This document shows positions 1 to 5,800 of a stretch of 16,765 bases of DNA, one piece after another. Position numbers and translations under genes: made by a program. Each line of letters begins with the position of its first letter. The stretch's first letter is position 1. The stretch is from Erysipelotrichaceae bacterium (GTDB lineage: Bacteria; Bacillota_I; Bacilli_A; Erysipelotrichales; Erysipelotrichaceae), in assembly GCA_900770275.1 (NCBI GenBank), contig CAAGJS010000277.1:1-16765 (forward strand). Direction: 5' to 3'. Below the pieces are notes generated by a model. That model made no database searches and was not told the origin of the DNA. It worked only from the letters and a program-made list of their open reading frames with translations.

Positions 1-32
1 ACAGAAACCGAAGCAGAAACAATACCGGCCAA

Positions 33-88
33 CAATAAAAGAGGTGCCTCTTTCCCCATCAGCACCGAGAAAGAAGAACCTCTTTATT
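33..88 (-). terminator. Probable terminator of lysS
   Basis: On the minus strand just after the lysS stop, AAAGAG and CTCTTT flank a GCAC loop (38-53), followed by TTTTATTGTT. The same CCTCTTTTATT arm can also pair with AATAAAGAGG at 79-88, giving a larger alternative hairpin. The T tract is interrupted, so strength is uncertain. Confidence 0.5.
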
Positions 89-95
89 TTTTGGA

Positions 96-2228
96 TCAAT
101 ACAGCTTCGCACCCGCCGGGATATGATTATCAACCATCAGGAGATGAAGCTCTTCCTGCCCATTGCGCTCATTCACCGCACTCAATAACATGCCGCAGGA
201 GTCGATGCCCATCATGGAGCGGGGCGGCAGGTTGACGATCGCGATCAGTGTCTTGCCCACCAGTTCTTCCGGCTCATAATATGCATGAATGCCAGAGAGA
301 ATGACACGGTCTTTCCCCGTACCATCATCGAGCACAAACTTCAACAGCTTCTTCGACTTCGGTACCGCTTCACATTCCTTAACCTTCACAGCGCGGAAAT
401 CGGATTTGCTGAAGGTATCGAAATCCACCTGGTCTGCAAACAGCGGCTCAATTGTCACACCGGAGAAGTCAATCTTCTCATTCGGTGTAAAGAAGCCCGT
501 ATCCTGCGCCTTCTCTTTTTCTGTCGCTTCAGCTGCCGCAGCAGTTTCCTTCACTCCCTCTGTCGCTGCCTTCTTATCGCCTTCTCTTGGCTTCATCGTC
601 GGGAACAGCAGAACGTCACGGATACTGTCGCATCCGCACAGTAACATCACAAGCCGGTCAATGCCGAAACCGATACCGCCTGTCGGCGCCAGGCCATACT
701 CCAGAGCCTCGACGTAATCCTCATCCATCTCAGCAGCTTCTTCATCGCCCATGGCCTTCGCCTTCAGCTGATCCTCAAACCGCTTGCGCTGGTCAATCGG
801 ATCATTGAGCTCCGAGAACGCGTTATCGAATTCGACGCCCATGATCTCAAGCTCAAAGCGCTGCGTAAACCGCGGATCCTTCGGATTCTTCTTTGCCAGC
901 GGCGAAATCTCAATCGGATGACCCCAAACAAAGGTCGGCTGCTCGATCTTGTCCTCGCAGAACTGATCAAAGAACAGAGAAATGATATTGCCAACCGTGT
1001 GCTGATGCGGCGCAACCTCAACGTTATGTTCCCTGGCGAGCTTCAGCGCATCTTCGACACTCATCGGCCGCCAGAAGTCGACACCTGTCACTTCCTTGAC
1101 TGCGTCAACCATGTTCCAGCGCTTGTAAGGTCCCGCCAGGTTCACGGTCTTGCCCATGAACTCAAACGTCGTACGATGGAACACCTCATTGGCAACGCTC
1201 TCGAAGAGGCCTTCGTTGAGCTTCATCATCCCTTCCAGATCCGAATAGGCGCAGTATGCTTCCATGGTCGTAAATTCCGGATTGTGCTTCAGATCCATGC
1301 CCTCATTGCGGAACACGCGGCCGATCTCATAGACACGCTCCAGATCACCAACAACCAGACGCTTTAAAGGAAGTTCCGTCGCAATGCGCAGATAGAAGTC
1401 CTTGTCCAGCGCATTATGATGCGTCACAAACGGGCGCGCATTGGCACCGCCAAGAATCGGCTGCAGCACCGGCGTCTCAACTTCGATGTAGCCCTGGCTG
1501 TCCATATAGTGCTGAATGGCACGAATGATCCGCGGCCGCAACATTGCAATTTCACGGGAACGATCGTTCATGATCAGATCCAGATACCGGCGGCGGTAGC
1601 GCTCTTCCTTGTCCTGCAGACCATGGAACTTCTCCGGCAGCGGACGCAGCGCCTTGCACAGATGCGTATACTCATGCGCCTCCACCGAAAGTTCACCGGT
1701 CTGTGTCTTGATTACGATACCCTTGACGCCAATGATATCGCCAAGGTCAGCCGACTTGAACAGCTCATACACCGCGTCACCGACAATCCGCTGATTGACG
1801 ACGACCTGAATGCGGCCCGAACGATCCAGCAGCGTCACAAAGCCAAGCTTACCCATCTGACGCTTTGTCATGATGCGGCCAGCAATCGAAACGTGAATAT
1901 CTTCCTTCAACAGATCTTCTGCAGAATCATCGCCATACTGCGCACGCAGATCTGCCGCATGGTCCGTCTGATCGTAGGCCTGTCCAAACGGATCAATGCC
2001 CTGGGCACGCAGCTGCTCCATCTTCTGACGGCGTGCCGCTTCCTGATCCGACAGATCCATTTCCTGCGCATTCTGCACCGCAGCCGTAATCTTTTCCTTT
2101 ACCTTGCCGCGCTTCTCAGCTGCTTCCTTGCGCTTTGCGGCAAGTTCCGGATGCGCCGCCTCAAATGCCTTGCGCCGCTCTTCCTTCAGTCGTTGCTTCT
2201 CTTCTTTGGTCAGTTCTTCTTCACTCAT
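96..2228 (-). CDS. lysS: Lysyl-tRNA synthetase, class II, with C-terminal tRNA-binding domain
   Basis: Charges tRNA-Lys with lysine in the cytoplasm. The product is 710 aa, well above the roughly 490-510 aa usual for bacterial LysRS. A Lys/Glu/Ala-rich helical N-terminal extension covers about residues 1-60. The OB-fold anticodon-binding domain follows at about 110-200, then the class II catalytic core: GGANARPFVTHHNALD at 260-275, motif 2 FRNEGMDLKHNPEFT at 306-320, and motif 3 GGIGFGIDRL at 517-526. The standard LysRS end (LFPTMKP) comes at about 541-547. An Ala/Glu/Lys linker (549-590) then leads to an EMAPII/Trbp111-like domain at about 603-710, of the kind found at the C-terminus of MetRS. 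The start is the ATG at 2228 behind AGGAGA. An in-frame GTG at 2243 lies at the ribosome binding site and is not a credible start. The gene sits behind a T-box leader. The function is certain; the role of the fused domains is inferred from family knowledge (tRNA affinity). Confidence 0.96.
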   Translation of the reverse strand: MSEEELTKEEKQRLKEERRKAFEAAHPELAAKRKEAAEKRGKVKEKITAAVQNAQEMDLSDQEAARRQKMEQLRAQGIDPFGQAYDQTDHAADLRAQYGDDSAEDLLKEDIHVSIAGRIMTKRQMGKLGFVTLLDRSGRIQVVVNQRIVGDAVYELFKSADLGDIIGVKGIVIKTQTGELSVEAHEYTHLCKALRPLPEKFHGLQDKEERYRRRYLDLIMNDRSREIAMLRPRIIRAIQHYMDSQGYIEVETPVLQPILGGANARPFVTHHNALDKDFYLRIATELPLKRLVVGDLERVYEIGRVFRNEGMDLKHNPEFTTMEAYCAYSDLEGMMKLNEGLFESVANEVFHRTTFEFMGKTVNLAGPYKRWNMVDAVKEVTGVDFWRPMSVEDALKLAREHNVEVAPHQHTVGNIISLFFDQFCEDKIEQPTFVWGHPIEISPLAKKNPKDPRFTQRFELEIMGVEFDNAFSELNDPIDQRKRFEDQLKAKAMGDEEAAEMDEDYVEALEYGLAPTGGIGFGIDRLVMLLCGCDSIRDVLLFPTMKPREGDKKAATEGVKETAAAAEATEKEKAQDTGFFTPNEKIDFSGVTIEPLFADQVDFDTFSKSDFRAVKVKECEAVPKSKKLLKFVLDDGTGKDRVILSGIHAYYEPEELVGKTLIAIVNLPPRSMMGIDSCGMLLSAVNERNGQEELHLLMVDNHIPAGAKLY

Positions 2229-2243
2229 AATCTTTCTCCTCAC

Positions 2244-2272
2244 AAAAAAGCGCCTCCCAAAGGGACGAGCGC
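2244..2272 (-). terminator. T-box intrinsic terminator
   Basis: On the minus strand, AGCGC...GTCCC TTT GGGA..GGCGCT forms an imperfect GC-rich stem followed by six T residues. It directly follows the T-box motif, which would form the competing antiterminator. Confidence 0.75.
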
Positions 2273-2412
2273 TCGTCGTGGTACCACCCTTATTTACGGA
2301 TGCTTAATCCATCCGCCTCATTGCGCCTCTATCGCAGGACTGCGGCCGGCTCCGGAGGCCTTCTGAACAATTCCCGCCCCGTCCGCTTTCACCATCCGGA
2401 CTCGCTGCCTGG
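2244..2412 (-). promoter_or_regulatory. T-box leader controlling lysS
   Basis: The minus strand carries the T-box signature AGGGTGGTACCACG at 2277-2290. Upstream of it is a stem III hairpin, CGGATG and CATCCG (2297-2315). A stem I apical element GGATGGTGAAAG and the typical stem I 3' end CCTCCGGAGC (about 2351-2360) also read on the minus strand. Downstream, a GC hairpin ends in TTTTTT (2244-2272). T-boxes sense uncharged tRNA and allow readthrough into the synthetase gene. A lysine codon AAG at 2360-2362 sits where the specifier is expected, but alignment is ambiguous (neighbouring triplets include TTC), so the lysine specifier is inferred mainly from the downstream gene. Confidence 0.9.
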
Positions 2413-2413
2413 G

Positions 2414-2446
2414 TTTATAAACCGTTCCCTTCTCCATCACTGTCAA
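2414..2446 (-). promoter_or_regulatory. Candidate lysS promoter
   Basis: A perfect -35 TTGACA lies at 2441-2446 on the minus strand. The best -10 candidates are TTTATA/TATAAA at 2414-2421, giving a long spacer of 19-21 nt. The position fits initiation just upstream of T-box stem I, but the spacer is not ideal. Confidence 0.45.
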
Positions 2447-2534
2447 GCGGCCTCATTTTAGCGGACTTACGCCGTAAATTCAACACAGCCGCCGCATCTG
2501 CCAGCCATTTTTGGCAGCGAATGTGCAGAAGAAA

Positions 2535-2546
2535 CACCGATCGGTG
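2535..2546. promoter_or_regulatory. 12-bp palindrome upstream of the GlsB-like gene
   Basis: CACCGATCGGTG is a perfect palindrome 47 bp upstream of the GlsB-like start codon. It could be an operator; there is no independent support. Confidence 0.2.
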
Positions 2547-2592
2547 CGATATTGAACATATCCAATCGAAATGAATACAGGAGGCAGAAACT

Positions 2593-2834
2593 ATGCTTTG
2601 GAGTATTATCCGCATTCTGATTGTCGGCCTGCTCGCCGGTAATATCGCTGCCAGGCTTAACGGCATGGATTCCACTGACTGGAAGAAGAATCTTCTGCTT
2701 GGCATCCTGGGTTCCGCTGTCGGCGGAATGATCAGCGCCTTCTCGGCATCACGTCAACCAATATGATCGGATCCATTCTGATCTCTGTTGCCGGTGCCTG
2801 CCTCGCCATCTGGATTGCCCGCAAGATTGACTGA
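2593..2834 (+). pseudogene. GlsB/YeaQ/YmgE-family small membrane protein, frameshifted
   Basis: ATG at 2593 follows AGGAGG at 2579-2584. The first 50 residues read as a small integral membrane protein of the transglycosylase-associated (GlsB/YeaQ/YmgE) family, with a hydrophobic helix RILIVGLLAG and a second helix LLLGILGSAVGGMISAF. The frame then ends at a TGA after SASRQPI. In the next frame the expected continuation, beginning LGITSTNMIGS and ending WIARKID, runs to the TGA at 2832-2834. The total span is one base short of 81 codons, so a single-base deletion near 2740-2745 explains the break. These proteins are commonly linked to envelope stress, with no firm biochemical function. The break could also be a sequencing or assembly error. 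Confidence 0.8.
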
Positions 2835-2873
2835 GGCCTTCAGACTGCGCCAGTGACTGCATAATGATGCGGT

Positions 2874-3518
2874 TCATGGGCGCTCTTTCATTTGCCTGAT
2901 CATTGCCGTATTACTATGGTCCAGCCACGAAGACAGTGCCGTAATCCCCGCAAACATCACCAGGTCCCTTACAAAGATTCCAACAAATCCAGCTTCATAA
3001 TCAATGAAGGCATATTCCGTCAGAAGAAACATTTCGTGCCAAAGATCCGATTGCACAAAGAAGACAACACCGATAATCAGCACCGCTGTTTCAATCAACA
3101 GAAGTACTTTGTTACGGGGAATACGCATATGCAGCCCCGCATGCACCGCCGTCAGAGTGAAGAACCATCCATTTGCCGCAAGATGAATGCGCCGCGAAAC
3201 ATTGACCGCACCGCTGACATGGAGAAACGGAAGCGTCTTTTCGTTCATCAGGATGCCGCTGACAGCCATCAACACCACCGCGACCAATAACGCAACGTTG
3301 ATCACCGGCCGTGCCAGTGCTTTCCCATGCTTAGGGCGTCCAAGACTCCTGTACCAGCGGCGGCTGCGGATCTGGTGCAATATGACCAGAGCGTCCAGGA
3401 CAATGCCGCTGATCTCATGCACGATCTGCGCCTCAGACGCATGGGACATGCATATGAGAAGGGCAATTGCCATGCCGCCGTCAATCAAAGCGGAAGTATG
3501 TTTAGTACCCCAGTTCAT
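2874..3518 (-). CDS. DUF4405-like membrane protein (cytochrome b-type)
   Basis: A 214-aa integral membrane protein starting MNWGTKHTSALIDGG, with about five hydrophobic helices. Conserved-looking histidines fall at H34, H48 (VILHQI), H112, H126 and H130 (VHAGLH). The segment order (SRRIHLAANGWFF, AVHAGLHM, FLLTEYAFIDYE) resembles DUF4405 proteins, which look like diheme cytochrome b subunits; heme binding is inferred. The chosen ATG overlaps the flavodoxin stop (ATGAACTGGGGTACTAA), with no clear ribosome binding site of its own, so translation probably depended on coupling to the flavodoxin, which is now broken. A longer in-frame reading begins in the flavodoxin because of the frameshift there; that N-terminal extension is flavodoxin residue, not part of this protein. 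Likely role: electron transfer with the flavodoxin. Confidence 0.65.
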   Translation of the reverse strand: MNWGTKHTSALIDGGMAIALLICMSHASEAQIVHEISGIVLDALVILHQIRSRRWYRSLGRPKHGKALARPVINVALLVAVVLMAVSGILMNEKTLPFLHVSGAVNVSRRIHLAANGWFFTLTAVHAGLHMRIPRNKVLLLIETAVLIIGVVFFVQSDLWHEMFLLTEYAFIDYEAGFVGIFVRDLVMFAGITALSSWLDHSNTAMIRQMKERP

Positions 3519-4237
3519 CGAGCCACGCATCAACCTGCTGCCGAACATCATCATTGCAGTATGAAAATTGATCGTCAGACCATCCTGACTTACTGTCGCA
3601 TCCGGCTCATATTCTTCGACCTGTGTCACCGTTCTTCCAAAGCGGCTGCCAAAATGAATTCCGAAAGGAATGATCGTCTTCCCCGAAAAGTCCATCTGCT
3701 CAAACACGTTGACAACCGGCTGCGGAAGAGCGCCCACCATACCGGCATACCGACGAAGATCACATCATAATTCGAAAGATCCAGCAGAGCTGTACGGAAA
3801 GTGAACTGTTTGCCGTTTCACTGATCTTCCTGCGCAACGCCGGCCATGTTGTCATAGCTGTCATCATAGGGTTCATTAACCTGGATCGCATATTCATCTG
3901 CACCCGTTCTTGTTACGATTTCATCCTTCATGAATCGGATATTGTTTTCCGTCGCATCATTCGAACTTCAGCCCGCAAGCGACGCCGACGTCACGGCATC
4001 CGTTTCCGAAGTTCCTTCGCCTGTACTTACGGAGTTCAGGCCCTGATCAAAATACATCACAAGGATGCGGGCACCGGAACTTTCCTGGGCGGTCTCTGTC
4101 CCCTGTGTTTCTGTGACTGCCGCTGTCTGCTGTGTATTTGCTGCAGCGTTTGAGAATGCAGCGGACGCTGCTGTACCTGCGCATCCCGCCAGCATCGTCA
4201 TTACCAGCAGGAATATCATCGTCTTCCTGTTCATCAT
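3502..4237 (-). pseudogene. Lipoprotein flavodoxin, multiply disrupted
   Basis: Starts at MMNRKTMIFLL behind AAGGAG, with a lipoprotein signal and lipobox MLAGC. A flavodoxin domain follows (RILVMYFDQG). The reading is broken four times: in-frame TGA at 3968-3970 (after TSASLAG), in-frame TGA at 3818-3820 (after GVAQEDQ), a one-base deletion near 3731-3735 (PVWW then GALPQPVVNV), and a one-base deletion near 3553-3557 (before NDDVRQQ). The true C-terminus DAWLDELGY and its TAA (3502-3504) are recovered in the third frame. Adding back two bases gives 246 codons, a sensible length for membrane-anchored extracytoplasmic flavodoxins. Other genes here end in TGA and use TGG for Trp, so recoding of TGA is not indicated. 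It was probably a redox partner of the downstream membrane protein. Confidence 0.85.
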
Positions 4238-4324
4238 TTGATTCTCCTTCATGCGAACATTCATTCTTTTGCCTGCCGCCGAAGAAACAATAGCGGGATT
4301 CCGTAATCAGTACCGCATCAGTTA

Positions 4325-4340
4325 TGAAACGATGGTTTCA
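4325..4340. promoter_or_regulatory. Inverted repeat upstream of the flavodoxin gene
   Basis: TGAAAC-GATG-GTTTCA, six-base perfect arms. On the minus strand it falls between a weak TTCATT -35 and a CATAAC -10 (17-nt spacer), where a regulator would control the flavodoxin gene. It also lies upstream of tdk on the other strand. Confidence 0.3.
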
Positions 4341-4380
4341 GAAAATGAATAGCGATCTATCTCTTTATGTCCGCAGGCTT

Positions 4381-4395
4381 CCGGCATGGTAGAAT
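4381..4395 (+). promoter_or_regulatory. Extended -10 promoter of tdk
   Basis: TGGTAGAAT (4387-4395) is an extended -10 element (TG-N-TAGAAT) about 30 nt upstream of the tdk start. No good -35 is present, which fits an extended -10 promoter. The same TG-N-TAGAAT form precedes the gene at 14381. Confidence 0.4.
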
Positions 4396-4426
4396 CTTTT
4401 CAGCTTACGCAGGAAAGGATCATCCA

Positions 4427-5041
4427 ATGGCTAAACTCTATTTTTATTATGGCGCCATGGGCTCCAGCAAAAGTGCCAATGCCCTCATGGCCGAATATAA
4501 TTACCGCGAACGCGGTCAGAAGGTTCTGCTCGCTAAGACAAACATTGATAGCCGTGACGGAAAGAATATCATTCGCTCCCGTATCGGTCTGCAGAAGGAA
4601 TGTCTTCTTTTGACAGATGTATGCGCCATGAGCGATAAGGAACTCAGTTCCTACGACTCCGTCATAGTCGACGAAATTCAGTTCGCAAAGCCGGAAGAAA
4701 TCGACTTTCTGGCCCGCGTCGTCGATGAGCTCGGCGTCCCGGTGCTGTGCTATGGCCTGCGCACTGACTTCCAGCTCCACTTCTTCCCGGGATCACTGCG
4801 CCTGATGGAAATTGCCGACGAAATCCGTGAAGTCAAGACCGTCTGCTGGTGCGGAAAGAAGGCTACCTGCAACGCCCGCTACAACGAGCACGGCATCGTA
4901 CGTGCCGGTCAGCAGATCATGCTCGGAGCCAATGACAGTTACATCGCCCTGTGCCGCAAGCATTTCATCGAAGGAAAGCTGTCCCCTGAGGATCCAGGCA
5001 GCCCTCTGGCAGACTTCGGCAAGGAGAATGACCCCGAATAA
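4427..5041 (+). CDS. tdk: Thymidine kinase, type II
   Basis: Phosphorylates thymidine to dTMP with ATP in the cytoplasm (pyrimidine salvage). The product is 204 aa, the usual length. The P-loop is GAMGSSKS at 9-16; family members usually have a Gly before the Lys (GKS/T), here replaced by Ser. DEIQF at 82-86 holds the catalytic Glu. The lasso-domain zinc ligands are intact as C140, C142, C176 and H179. The start is the ATG at 4427 behind AGGAAAGGA; an upstream in-frame ATG at 4367 would precede the promoter. The gene converges on the anaerobic ribonucleotide reductase operon, each having its own terminator. Confidence 0.93.
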   Translation: MAKLYFYYGAMGSSKSANALMAEYNYRERGQKVLLAKTNIDSRDGKNIIRSRIGLQKECLLLTDVCAMSDKELSSYDSVIVDEIQFAKPEEIDFLARVVDELGVPVLCYGLRTDFQLHFFPGSLRLMEIADEIREVKTVCWCGKKATCNARYNEHGIVRAGQQIMLGANDSYIALCRKHFIEGKLSPEDPGSPLADFGKENDPE

Positions 5042-5078
5042 GTATCCTTTGCAGGATTCGCAGCAATATTGATTTTTG

Positions 5079-5105
5079 CCCGGGTGAAATCACCCGGGAA
5101 TTTTT
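5079..5105 (+). terminator. Terminator of tdk
   Basis: CCCGGGTG-AAAT-CACCCGGG, an 8-bp perfect GC-rich stem with a four-base loop, followed by AATTTTT. It lies 37 nt past the tdk stop. Confidence 0.9.
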
Positions 5106-5113
5106 ACATATAG

Positions 5114-5145
5114 AAAAAGGATCTGTCCTGATTAAAGACAGACCC
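5114..5145 (-). terminator. Terminator of the nrd operon
   Basis: On the minus strand GGGTCTGTC pairs with GACAGATCC (one G-U pair) across a 9-nt loop, followed by TTTTT. It lies 12 nt past the stop of the last operon gene and nine bases from the tdk terminator. Confidence 0.85.
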
Positions 5146-5157
5146 GCTTTCTTCGAT

Positions 5158-5799
5158 TTACTGATTCTGCGGCTGAGCTTTCGAAGAATCCATCGCTGCC
5201 GCAATGTCCTTCTGCATCTGCCGCAGCCATGCCTGATGATTATCCTCATCCCCAAGATTCTTATACGTCTCCGCAATGAGATAATCATTTGCACTGCGTC
5301 GCGTAAGAGGAAGGGAAGAAGCCTCAGCCTTCAGCTCCTCAAGATACGATGTATCTTTCTTATACACCACATCATAGGCACGGTCCGCATACTTCTTCAG
5401 CTGCTCATTTCCATCGAGTTCATCGATCTTGATCTTGTAGTCTGCACAAAGAGACTGTTCTTCCAGCGGAAGATAATATTGAAACGCCATACTGTAAAGA
5501 GCCGTCTTCTGCGTCCCATTCATGCGGATCGTTTCAAACTGCTTCAGAAGGTCATCTGTTTCCTTCCTCTTCTGCTGAATCATCGCACAGTTCAGCTTCA
5601 GATACAGACGATTGTAGGGAGGAAAACTGCGCACCATCTCTTTTGAATCCGCAAGTTTCTCAACTTCACTGTACTTGCCATTCATCATCAGCTCCATCGC
5701 CTTCTTTGACAGAGCATCCCGACGATGCCGGGAGTACAGCTCGAAAATCACTTCCGCCGCAATCAGAACGATAATTACGACAATGGCCCAGTTACGCAT
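5158..5799 (-). CDS. Membrane-anchored helical (TPR-like) protein in the nrd operon
   Basis: Unrecognised 213-aa protein. One N-terminal hydrophobic helix (about residues 4-20, WAIVVIIVLIAAEVIF) is followed by RHRR, suggesting the N-terminus outside and the long C-terminal part in the cytoplasm. The remainder is charged and helical, with spacing that resembles tetratricopeptide-type repeats (KAMELMMNGKYSEVEKLA; IAETYKNLGDEDNHQAWLRQM). The start is the ATG at 5799, one nucleotide after the nrdD stop; AAGGGG lies 13 nt upstream within nrdD, so coupled translation is likely. An in-frame GTG at 5820 lacks a ribosome binding site. Co-transcription with nrdD suggests, but does not show, a link with the reductase. 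Confidence 0.75.
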   Translation of the reverse strand: MRNWAIVVIIVLIAAEVIFELYSRHRRDALSKKAMELMMNGKYSEVEKLADSKEMVRSFPPYNRLYLKLNCAMIQQKRKETDDLLKQFETIRMNGTQKTALYSMAFQYYLPLEEQSLCADYKIKIDELDGNEQLKKYADRAYDVVYKKDTSYLEELKAEASSLPLTRRSANDYLIAETYKNLGDEDNHQAWLRQMQKDIAAAMDSSKAQPQNQ

Positions 5800-5800
5800 A

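Noticed and set aside
1416..2366. 316-codon plus-strand open frame opposite lysS
   Set aside because: It mirrors a certain gene with strong motifs, has no family resemblance, and runs into the T-box leader. It is a by-product of codon bias.
2498..2517. CTGCCA/TGGCAG hairpin as a terminator
   Set aside because: It is not followed by a T tract on either strand.
2415..2705. 96-codon minus-strand open frame
   Set aside because: It overlaps the lysS promoter and the recognisable GlsB-like reading on the plus strand, with no ribosome binding site or family likeness.
2740..2745. Programmed -1 frameshift in the GlsB-like gene
   Set aside because: No slippery heptamer or downstream stimulatory structure is apparent, and the neighbouring gene is also decayed, so a plain deletion is simpler.
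2874..3740. Single 288-aa flavodoxin-membrane fusion protein
   Set aside because: The true flavodoxin C-terminus DAWLDELGY and its TAA are recovered in another frame, so the apparent fusion comes from a frameshift.
3968..3970. In-frame TGA in the flavodoxin as selenocysteine or recoded Trp
   Set aside because: The gene also has a second TGA and two frameshifts, other genes use TGA as stop, and the context is not a redox motif. Decay explains it.
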